A DNA stretch of 8,088 bases from Agrobacterium fabrum (lineage in GTDB: Bacteria; Pseudomonadota; Alphaproteobacteria; Rhizobiales; Rhizobiaceae): contig QFOL01000176.1 of NCBI GenBank assembly GCA_003241215.1, positions 1 through 8,088 of the forward strand, written 5' to 3'. Both the position numbers and the translations under genes were made by a program. This document shows, one piece after another, positions 1-5,639 of the stretch. Numbering within the stretch: position 1 is the first letter of the stretch; each line of letters starts with the position of its first letter. The notes under the pieces were generated by a model. It was not told where the DNA came from. It did not search any database and saw only the letters and a list, made by a program, of their open reading frames with translations.

Positions 1-582
1 GGCTTCCTGCGTAGCCGGATCCAGCGCTTCGAACGCCTTTTTCGAGATGATCCGGCCAGACCCGTCGGCGAGCGCGATCGTATAGAGCGCCGGCGCCGGC
101 TGTTTCAGGATGATGCGGCCTTCAAGCGGGCTGGTGACCTCGACGCGATCGAGGGCCGACCAGTCCTTGGCATAAGTAACGGGCTTGCCTTCGGCGTCGG
201 GTTTGAGGAAACGCTCGAAGGAGAATTTCACGTCTTCGGCGGTCAGTTCGCCATAACCGTCGGTGAAGGTGAGGCCGCTGCGCAGCTTGAAACGGATTTC
301 GGTGTCGCTCACCTGTTCCAGCTCTTCGGCGGCATCGAGTTCCCATTCCGTCGAGCCCGGTCTGAAGGAGATCAGGCCCTGCTGCACCGACCAGAGGACG
401 TTGAGATCGATGGGGCCCGAACGATTGGCCGGATCGAGATTTGAAAGGTCCTTCTCGACGCGGACGACGATCCTTGAGCGGTCGGCATTGGCAAAAGCGG
501 GATAAGCGCCGCCAAGGGCGACGAGACCTGCAATGGACGCGCCGCCGACGAGCACCTGCCGGCGTGTGGTGTTGAATGTCAA
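1..582 (-). CDS. ABC transporter substrate-binding protein, family 5 (SBP_bac_5), N-terminal part, Tat signal
   Basis: This is the periplasmic solute-binding component of a peptide/opine/nickel-class ABC importer. The visible 194 codons run off the left edge; full-length family members are usually about 500-550 residues, so roughly the first third is present. The N-terminus has a twin-arginine-like signal: TRRQVL at residues 6-11, a hydrophobic stretch to about residue 28, and a likely cleavage after PAFA (residue 31) or ANA (33). The mature start carries the family pattern NLDPANRSG, then SVQQGLISF, and a later LTAEDVKFSFERF segment typical of the SBP_bac_5 fold. The start is TTG at 582-580: the frame has no ATG downstream of its upstream stop (633-631), and GGAGGG lies 7 nt before the TTG. 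Export by Tat would mean folding before export. The ligand cannot be told from this part. Permease and ATPase genes are expected beyond the left edge. Confidence 0.9.
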   Translation of the reverse strand, partial: MTFNTTRRQVLVGGASIAGLVALGGAYPAFANADRSRIVVRVEKDLSNLDPANRSGPIDLNVLWSVQQGLISFRPGSTEWELDAAEELEQVSDTEIRFKLRSGLTFTDGYGELTAEDVKFSFERFLKPDAEGKPVTYAKDWSALDRVEVTSPLEGRIILKQPAPALYTIALADGSGRIISKKAFEALDPATQEA

Positions 583-816
583 GAAATTGCCCTCCGTTAT
601 GAAGCGCCGTCCGCATGAGACGGGCAGCACTCATCAATTCGATGGAGGGATTAGAGCCAATAGCCTACAAATTTTATAGAATAAATATTTTCTGTAGAAC
701 TCCATTACAAAACCATTTTTCCCTTTTTGTCGTCTCTGCTGCAAAGCCGTACGGCGCGGCCGCCGGCGGCCGGTCTTATAGTTGTGCGCGAACCCATCTC
801 AGCCGGAACCTGCTCC
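583..816. other. Divergent intergenic region, AT-rich core with adjacent GC palindrome
   Basis: This 234-nt gap separates the minus-strand binding protein from the plus-strand desaturase and should hold both promoters. Its middle (about 655-728) is strikingly AT-rich for this genome. It contains an imperfect inverted repeat around 676-693 (AGAATAAATATTTTCT region). On the minus strand, TTGTAA followed 17 nt later by TATTTA is a weak sigma-70-like match. Next to the AT-rich core is a perfect 16-nt palindrome at 757-772 (CGGCCGCCGGCGGCCG). On the plus strand TATAGT at 777-782 resembles a -10 box (5 of 6 matches) but has no recognisable -35. These assignments are tentative. Confidence 0.4.
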
Positions 817-1797
817 ATGTCCCGTCTTCCCTCGCCCGATATTTTTTCCTCGTCCACCAACGCTCTCGCAATAGCCCGCATCGAATGGCAGACGGTAGCC
901 CTTGCCCTCGTCATTTACGGCGGCTTCCTGGCGGTGACCTGGTTTTGGCAGTCTCTGCCTGTTGTTGTCGTGATCGCCATTGGCGGGTGGCTGATTGCCT
1001 GGCATGGATCGCTCCAGCATGAGGTCATTCATGGGCACCCCACCCGCTATCGCACCGTCAACGATGCGATCGGCTGGCCGCCTTTGTCCCTGTGGTTGCC
1101 CTACGCCATTTACCGGGAAGGGCATCTCACCCACCACCGCGACGAACATCTGACCGATCCGATCGAAGATCCGGAATCCTCCTATTTCACCCAGGCGGCC
1201 TGGGAAAAAATGGGGTCGATCGGCCGGTATCTGGCGCTCTGGAACACCACCCTGCTGGGGCGGCTGACGCTTGGCCCGCTGGTCATGATCGTTAATTTCC
1301 TGGCGCAGGAGGCGTCTCTGGTCTTTAAGGGCGACAGGATAAGGGCGGCGCTTTGGGCGCGGCATGCGGTAGGTGTCGCGAGCGTTCTGATCTGGGTGGT
1401 GGGGATTTGCGGAATGCCGCTCTGGCTTTATCTCTTCGGTTTCGTTTATGTCGGCGCCGCGCTGAGCAGGCTCAGATCCTATGCGGAGCACCGTTATGCC
1501 GATCATCAGGATGAGCGCACCGCGATCGTCGAGAACAGCCCGCTATTCGGGCTGCTGTTTCTCTACAACAATCTGCATGTGCTGCATCACAAATTGCCGG
1601 CCGCCCCCTGGTACAGCATCCCCGTTCTCTACCGCCGCCATCGAAACACGCTTGTGACGATCAATGGCGGTCTGGTCTATAACGGCTATCTCGATGTCGC
1701 CCGTCGCTTCTTCCTGAAACCCCACGACGATCCCCGTCATCCTCGCCATCTCGACGTATCGCCTGTCGAGGCCGCGGCGACGTTGCGAGAACCGTAG
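817..1797 (+). CDS. Membrane fatty acid desaturase family protein
   Basis: This is an integral-membrane di-iron enzyme of the fatty acid desaturase/hydroxylase superfamily, which uses O2 and reduced electron carriers to desaturate or hydroxylate lipid chains. The 326-residue protein has the three histidine clusters that bind the di-iron centre: HEVIH (68-72, with a further H74), HLTHH (103-107) and HVLHH (254-258, in the context NNLHxxHHxxP). An additional His-rich patch, EHRYADH, lies at about 224-230. Hydrophobic segments at roughly 24-62, 150-170 and 185-215 fit membrane helices. I chose ATG 817 because the frame's upstream extension to a TTG at 727 looks non-coding; GGAA at 805-808 is a weak ribosome site. 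No desaturase partner, ferredoxin or lipid gene is adjacent, so the substrate is open. A carotenoid ketolase or hydroxylase is possible from the box pattern, but nothing nearby supports it. Confidence 0.88.
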   Translation: MSRLPSPDIFSSSTNALAIARIEWQTVALALVIYGGFLAVTWFWQSLPVVVVIAIGGWLIAWHGSLQHEVIHGHPTRYRTVNDAIGWPPLSLWLPYAIYREGHLTHHRDEHLTDPIEDPESSYFTQAAWEKMGSIGRYLALWNTTLLGRLTLGPLVMIVNFLAQEASLVFKGDRIRAALWARHAVGVASVLIWVVGICGMPLWLYLFGFVYVGAALSRLRSYAEHRYADHQDERTAIVENSPLFGLLFLYNNLHVLHHKLPAAPWYSIPVLYRRHRNTLVTINGGLVYNGYLDVARRFFLKPHDDPRHPRHLDVSPVEAAATLREP

Positions 1798-2052
1798 AAC
1801 GGACTGGAGCGATGCCGTTTCCGATAGTCTTCGTCGACCTTGCCCGCCATCCGAGAACCGGCTGGGGTCGAACCGGAGGCTGTCGTCAAGAGGGCAAGCA
1901 GCAAGGTGAGGATGTCGCTTACGTAAGCATGTTTGCGGTTAGCCGCCTGTCGCTATCGTCGATGATTTCGACTGCATCGGCGGTGACGATGGTTGTCTTG
2001 TGCAGCCGGATCAATGTATTCAGGGTCAGGATTTCTCTTGCAGCTCGGATAC
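1798..2052. other. Gene gap with possible minus-strand coding debris
   Basis: No gene with a start, ribosome site and recognisable family was found in these 255 nt. On the minus strand one frame is open from about 2077 to a TAA at 1921-1919. It reads protein-like (for example NTLIRLHKTTIVTADAVE) but lacks an ATG or a Shine-Dalgarno site and runs into the 5' end of the DUF2161 gene. A second minus frame just beyond it reads as a hydrophobic stretch (ILTLLLALLTTASG). Both could be remnants of a decayed gene or chance. No terminator hairpin with a T-run was seen after the desaturase stop, and no clear promoter before the DUF2161 gene. Confidence 0.3.
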
Positions 2053-2736
2053 ATGGAAACGTCGCTTTATCTGCCGGTCAAAGGCTTCCTTGAGAACGCA
2101 GGTTACACAGTCAAAGGCGAAGTAGGCGGTTGCGATCTTGTCGGTCTGAGTGATTGCGATCCTTCCGTGGTTGTCATCTGCGAGCTGAAGCTGAGCTTCA
2201 ATCTGGAACTCATTCTGCAGGCTGTCGACCGCGCGACGGTCGCAGACGAGGTCTGGATCGCAGCCCGGGTCTCCGCCAGGGGCAGGGGCCGCGAGGCTGA
2301 CAAACGTTACCGCGACCTCTGCCGCAGGCTTGGTATCGGCATGCTCGGCATTTCCGATGCCGGCGATGTCAGCATTATCGTCAATTCCATATCGCCGATG
2401 CCGCGTACCAATCCGAAACGGCGTTCGCGTCTGATGCGCGAGCATCAGAGGCGGCGCGGTGATCCGGTTATGGGCGGAAGCACACGCGTACCGATCATGA
2501 CCGCCTACCGTCAACAGGCGCTGGGCTGCGCTTCGGTGCTTGCATCGGGTCCAATGCGTGTTCGGGACGTCAGATCCGCGGTGCCGGATGCCGGGAAGAT
2601 TCTGCTTGCGAACGTCTACGGTTGGTTTGAGCGTCTCGATAGAGGAGTTTATGGCCTGACCGCTGCAGGACAGGAAGCCCTGAAGCAATGGCCGCAGCAG
2701 GACATGTCAGCGACGGCGGCCACTGTTTCAGGTTAA
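2053..2736 (+). CDS. DUF2161 family protein, putative PD-(D/E)XK phosphodiesterase
   Basis: This 227-residue protein has the sequence hallmarks of DUF2161, a conserved family of unknown function predicted to have a PD-(D/E)XK nuclease fold. The catalytic pattern is visible: D28 in GGCDLV, then E44-L-K46 in the next strand (VVICELK), followed by Q56 in LILQAVDR; E23 in KGEVGG may also contribute. The middle is very basic (PKRRSRLMREHQRRR, about 121-135), fitting nucleic-acid contact. The C-terminal third (about 147-210) contains PIMTAYRQQAL and VYGWFERLDRGVYGLTAAG, which looks like a winged-helix-type domain. I chose ATG 2053 because METSLYLPVK is where family similarity begins; the frame extends upstream to 1993 and the ribosome site is weak. 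The gene stands alone and converges on the lactonase gene 81 nt away. Biological role unknown: DNA repair, restriction and RNA processing are all possible. Confidence 0.87.
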   Translation: METSLYLPVKGFLENAGYTVKGEVGGCDLVGLSDCDPSVVVICELKLSFNLELILQAVDRATVADEVWIAARVSARGRGREADKRYRDLCRRLGIGMLGISDAGDVSIIVNSISPMPRTNPKRRSRLMREHQRRRGDPVMGGSTRVPIMTAYRQQALGCASVLASGPMRVRDVRSAVPDAGKILLANVYGWFERLDRGVYGLTAAGQEALKQWPQQDMSATAATVSG

Positions 2737-2817
2737 TCCGCGTTCCGCCGGGATGGCCCAAGGCTGGCCGCTGGTTTTCGGATGAATGCCCGGGGGAAGG
2801 GCGGGAGACGGCTAACG

Positions 2818-3738
2818 TCACCCCTCATCGAACCGAAAGGCTGCAAACCCTCTCACCTGTGTCGGGATCATCCATACGCCGCCCGAGAAGGGAGCCCGTT
2901 CGAGCCGGTCGGCGGACATGTTATGGCGGTGCGAGGTGACGAAAAGAGTGCCGAAATCAGGCCCGCCGAAGCAGGGCATTGTCGGGTGCGGCACGGGCAT
3001 CCTTGCCACGCCGGTCTGTTTGCCGCCATCTTCCCCGAAGATGTTCAGCACGCCGGCGGATACGCCCGCGCTGTAATAGGTGCCGCCGCTGTCGAGACAG
3101 CCGCCATCGGGCCTGCCCGTCTCTTCCGTCATCTGCGCCACCAGCACACCTTCGTCGAACAGGCCGTTCACCCTGTCGAAATTGCGCCTGCGTATCCATT
3201 TCTGAACGGAATCGCTCTGCCACATGACGGAACCGTCCGGGGAGAAGGCAAGCCCGTTCGGGCATGTCAGTCCCGTCTGCATGCGCTCGGCGCTCTTTCC
3301 GGTGATCCGCCAAAGCTCGCCGTGAGGTTCCATGTCCGCAAGCGGCACATTGTGCATGGTTCCTACCCAGAAGGCGCCATCGGGGCCGACACGCCCGTCA
3401 TTCAACCGGCAGGGGACGCCGTCCGGTGCAGGAATGGAATGGAGGAGACGCGTCTTGCCGCTCTCCGGATCGAGGATGACGATGTCCATGCCGCAGGCGA
3501 CGACGAGATCGCCGTTCTGGCAGAGCCCGAGGCTCGACACCGTGTGAGGGAATGGCCATTCGCGATAGAGGCCGGGCTTAAGCGCCGCCGACCGCACCGT
3601 CTTGCCGAGGATGTCGCACCAGAAAAGCACCTGCCGCCGCTCGTCCCAAACAGGGGATTCCGCAAGTGTGCTCATCGTATCGCACAGAAGTGTCGCCTGC
3701 GACATGGCAAGCGCTTGTTCGGGATTTGCCGTATTCAT
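2818..3738 (-). CDS. SMP-30/gluconolactonase/LRE family lactonase
   Basis: This is a six-bladed beta-propeller hydrolase of the SMP-30/gluconolactonase family. These enzymes use one divalent metal to open sugar lactones to the corresponding aldonic acids in the cytoplasm. The 306 residues match the usual length of about 290-310. The expected metal ligands are present: E27 (LAESPVW), N113? region RLNDGRVGPDG, N161 (CPNGLAFSPDG) and D211 (RPDGGCLD); R111 next to the second ligand is the usual substrate-contact arginine. ATG 3738 is used as the start; a second ATG (residue 12, at 3705) is nearly as plausible because no strong Shine-Dalgarno precedes either. It begins 32 nt after the stop of the GntR gene on the same strand, so the two are likely co-transcribed. 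With the divergent oxidoreductases, the natural reading is hydrolysis of a lactone made by one of them. The specific sugar is unknown. Confidence 0.94.
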   Translation of the reverse strand: MNTANPEQALAMSQATLLCDTMSTLAESPVWDERRQVLFWCDILGKTVRSAALKPGLYREWPFPHTVSSLGLCQNGDLVVACGMDIVILDPESGKTRLLHSIPAPDGVPCRLNDGRVGPDGAFWVGTMHNVPLADMEPHGELWRITGKSAERMQTGLTCPNGLAFSPDGSVMWQSDSVQKWIRRRNFDRVNGLFDEGVLVAQMTEETGRPDGGCLDSGGTYYSAGVSAGVLNIFGEDGGKQTGVARMPVPHPTMPCFGGPDFGTLFVTSHRHNMSADRLERAPFSGGVWMIPTQVRGFAAFRFDEG

Positions 3739-3770
3739 GATGCTCGAACCGTAAAAATGATGCCGCAGAA

Positions 3771-4484
3771 TTATTCGAAATAGTCCTGATGGTTCTCGAA
3801 AACCTGGGAAAGAATGCCGAGGACGCGCCTCAAGTGCTTGCGCAGCTCTTCGGCGGCCCGGGCCTCGTCCCCGGTCCTGATGGCGTCATAGACCGCCTCA
3901 TGTTCCGAGAGCAGCCGCGCCATATGCGCCTCGTCGGTGATGGCGAGCGCGCGCAGGCGATCCAGCCCCGCCTTTTCGCGGATCAAAAGCGTTTCCAGCC
4001 TCTCGAGCCCGGTCGCGGCGGCAAGCGCGCTGTGGAACTGGTCGTCATGCACGCGGAAGGCCTTTCTGTCTCCGCTGCGCATGGCTGCGCGCTGACCGTT
4101 GAGGGCGTGTTCGATCTCCTGTTCGGCTTCCGCCGTCAGGCCGATCTGGCATAGCCGGCTGACCGCCGCCACCTCCAATGCCTCACGGATGAATTGGGCG
4201 CTGCGAATGTTCTTTTCGGACAGTCTTGAAACATAGGTGCCGCGGCTTGGCAGGGTGACGATCAGGCCGTCGTCCCGCAGGCGGCTCAGCGCTTCCCGTA
4301 CCGGCGTGCGGCTGGAATTGAAGGAGTGGCCGATCTCGTTTTCGGAAACCGCCTGGCCGGGGAAAAGCTCCCGCGAGAGGATGGCCGATTTCAGCGCGGA
4401 ATAGATCTGGTCCACCACCGGACGGTTGAGGTCCAGTCGCTCCATCGTCGGCACGGTGCCGCCTGTTACGGGAATTTTCGGCAT
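3771..4484 (-). CDS. GntR family transcriptional regulator, FCD (FadR) subfamily
   Basis: This 237-residue protein is a DNA-binding repressor or activator. The N-terminal winged helix-turn-helix spans about 22-87, with the GntR signature SENEIGHSFNSSRTPVREAL and the wing RGTYVS. The C-terminal FCD ligand domain (about 95-225) shows the metal/ligand residues of the family: D147 and H151 (HDDQFH), H195 (SEHEAVYDAI) and H217 (KHLRRV). FCD domains usually bind carboxylates, which would suit an aldonate released by the neighbouring lactonase; that link is inference. I chose ATG 4484 (MPKIPV) because GGAGGG sits directly upstream, though only 3 nt from the ATG; a second ATG at 4445 (MERLDL) is possible. 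The frame stays open antisense far upstream to 5489, but that extension lies opposite the oxidoreductase and has no family match. It probably controls its own operon and the divergent oxidoreductase operon through the palindromes between them. Confidence 0.95.
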   Translation of the reverse strand: MPKIPVTGGTVPTMERLDLNRPVVDQIYSALKSAILSRELFPGQAVSENEIGHSFNSSRTPVREALSRLRDDGLIVTLPSRGTYVSRLSEKNIRSAQFIREALEVAAVSRLCQIGLTAEAEQEIEHALNGQRAAMRSGDRKAFRVHDDQFHSALAAATGLERLETLLIREKAGLDRLRALAITDEAHMARLLSEHEAVYDAIRTGDEARAAEELRKHLRRVLGILSQVFENHQDYFE

Positions 4485-4506
4485 ATACCCTCCAGCGTTT
4501 TCATAA

Positions 4507-4518
4507 CCGGTATACCGG
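4507..4518. promoter_or_regulatory. Operator candidate A: 12-nt perfect palindrome over the gntR -10
   Basis: CCGGTATACCGG is a perfect palindrome with a GTATAC core, the kind of GT-n-AC symmetry seen in FadR/FCD-type GntR operators. It covers the predicted -10 box of the minus-strand gntR promoter, so binding would be expected to block gntR transcription (autoregulation). Its sequence recurs with one mismatch at 4538-4549, exactly 31 bp away centre to centre, about three helical turns. Confidence 0.65.
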
Positions 4519-4537
4519 AACACAAGTCTGTTGACAA
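4509..4537 (-). promoter_or_regulatory. Predicted sigma-70 promoter for gntR and lactonase
   Basis: Read on the minus strand, TTGTCA (4537-4532, 5 of 6 to consensus) is followed after exactly 17 nt by TATACC (4514-4509, 4 of 6). It points at the gntR start 25 nt further on. The -10 is embedded in operator candidate A. Confidence 0.6.
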
Positions 4538-4560
4538 CCGGCATACCGGTATGCAAATGA
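4531..4560 (+). promoter_or_regulatory. Predicted promoter for the oxidoreductase operon (clear -35, weak -10)
   Basis: TTGACA at 4531-4536 is a perfect -35 hexamer. It overlaps the gntR -35 (the shared bases TTGACAA serve both strands), so the two promoters are face to face. No good -10 is found: at a 16-17 nt spacing the hexamers are GCAAAT and CAAATG, and AATGAT at 19 nt is the best match (4 of 6). A poor -10 under a strong -35 would fit a promoter needing an activator or induction. Confidence 0.5.
4538..4554. promoter_or_regulatory. Operator candidate B: overlapping palindromes upstream of the oxidoreductase operon
   Basis: CCGGCATACCGG (4538-4549) repeats operator A with one mismatch, and it overlaps a perfect 14-nt palindrome GCATACCGGTATGC (4541-4554). 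The block begins two bases after the plus-strand TTGACA and fills the -35/-10 spacer region, so a bound GntR protein would be expected to occlude RNA polymerase at the oxidoreductase promoter. Which of the two overlapping dyads is used cannot be decided by eye. Confidence 0.65.
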
Positions 4561-4586
4561 TTGCGCATGGGAAGGAGGCTCCCGAA

Positions 4587-5639
4587 ATGCAAAATATCAA
4601 GACCTGCGTCATCGTTGGCGCCGGAATGGTGGCGAAGACGCATGTGCTCGCCTGTGCGGCAAGCCCTGAGAAAATTCGGCTGAAGGGAATCGTCGATGGC
4701 GGTTCCGGCCGCGCCAGGGCGCTGGCCGCCGAAGCGTCGAAACATGCCGGATATGAGGTCGCCGTTTATTCCTCGGTCGAGGAGGCCACGCGCGATGCGG
4801 ATGTTGATTTCGCCATCATTGCGACGCCGCCGAATGCCCGCATCGATATCGTCGGACAGCTCGCAAAGGCGGGCAAGCACATTCTGATGGAAAAACCCGT
4901 CGCCCGGAACACGCAGGAGGCGGAAGGCCTTGTCGCCCTCTGTCGTGACGCGGGCGTCACGCTCGGCATCATCTTCCAGCATCGCATGCGGGCGGCATCG
5001 CAGAAGGCCCGCGAACTCGTGGACGGCGGGACGCTTGGGGCGCTCGGTCTCTGCGAAATTTCCGTGCCGTGGTGGCGCGCGCAATCCTATTATGACGAAC
5101 CTGGCCGCGGCACCCTGACGCGCGATGGCGGCGGCGTTCTGATCTCCCAGGCCATACACACCATCGATCTGGCGCTGAGCTTTGCCGGTCCGGTCTCGCG
5201 GGTTCAGGCCATGGCGGCGACGACGCGTTTTCACCGCATGGAAACCGAGGATTATGTCGCGGCCGGCCTGCGCTTCAAGAATGGCGCCGTCGGCTCGCTG
5301 GTGGCAAGCACCGCAAGTTTCCCCGGCGCTGCGGAATCGATTGTCCTGCATTTCGACAATGCCAGCCTGCGGCTCGCCTCGGGCCTCCTGCATGTCGACT
5401 GGCGCGATGGCCGGCAGGAGACCTTTGGTGGCGCGGCGTCCGGCACGGGCGGTGGCGCCGACCCCATGGCTTTCACGCATGAATGGCATCAGGGTGTCTT
5501 CGAAGATTTCGCAGACGCCATCTCCTCAGGGCGCGCCCCGGTCGTCACCGGTGAAGCGGCCCTTTTGTCTCACAGATTGATCGACGCGATCATCAACTCG
5601 GCCGGCACCGGCAAGGAAGTGGAACTGCAGGATGACTAA
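4587..5639 (+). CDS. Gfo/Idh/MocA family oxidoreductase (first of three)
   Basis: This is a cytoplasmic NAD(P)-dependent sugar or cyclitol dehydrogenase-type enzyme. The 350 residues match the family's usual 330-390. The Rossmann loop GAGMVAKTH is at 11-19, with an acidic D37 at the end of the second strand (IVDGGSG), which favours NAD(H). The family signature MEKPVARN (101-108) holds the conserved K103. The C-terminal domain has DGGGVLISQAIHTIDL (180-195): H191 is present, but the position that is usually the catalytic Asp, four residues before that His, is S187. ATG 4587 is preceded 8 nt upstream by AAGGAGG, the strongest ribosome site in the window. Its last 8 nt overlap the start of the next gene. 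It resembles the third oxidoreductase more than the second: both share a YYDxPxRGT motif followed by an Asp-less GG...AIHxxD segment and a later ETED. The substrate is unknown. Confidence 0.94.
   Translation: MQNIKTCVIVGAGMVAKTHVLACAASPEKIRLKGIVDGGSGRARALAAEASKHAGYEVAVYSSVEEATRDADVDFAIIATPPNARIDIVGQLAKAGKHILMEKPVARNTQEAEGLVALCRDAGVTLGIIFQHRMRAASQKARELVDGGTLGALGLCEISVPWWRAQSYYDEPGRGTLTRDGGGVLISQAIHTIDLALSFAGPVSRVQAMAATTRFHRMETEDYVAAGLRFKNGAVGSLVASTASFPGAAESIVLHFDNASLRLASGLLHVDWRDGRQETFGGAASGTGGGADPMAFTHEWHQGVFEDFADAISSGRAPVVTGEAALLSHRLIDAIINSAGTGKEVELQDD

Noticed and set aside
122..637. Minus-strand ATG-started frame of 171 codons over the binding-protein N-terminus
   Set aside because: It is Arg-rich shadow sequence in a different frame from the SBP_bac_5 protein, which has its own Shine-Dalgarno site and a signal peptide.
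727..816. Longer desaturase N-terminus starting at TTG 727
   Set aside because: The extra 30 residues resemble translated leader sequence, cross the GC palindrome and the putative -10, and lack a ribosome site.
2737..2817. Bidirectional terminator between the converging DUF2161 and lactonase genes
   Set aside because: Only 4-bp stems (for example GCCC/GGGC near 2788-2802) were found and no T-run follows, so a terminator cannot be supported.
2782..3783. Plus-strand open frame of 333 codons opposite the lactonase
   Set aside because: The composition is low-complexity His/Arg/Ala and no family is recognised, whereas the minus-strand frame shows all SMP-30 metal ligands.
4485..5489. Minus-strand open frame continuous with gntR, giving an apparent 572-residue protein
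   Set aside because: It lies antisense to the first oxidoreductase, whose frame carries clear family motifs. The gntR family similarity starts only near 4484, where a Shine-Dalgarno sequence and the control region also fall.
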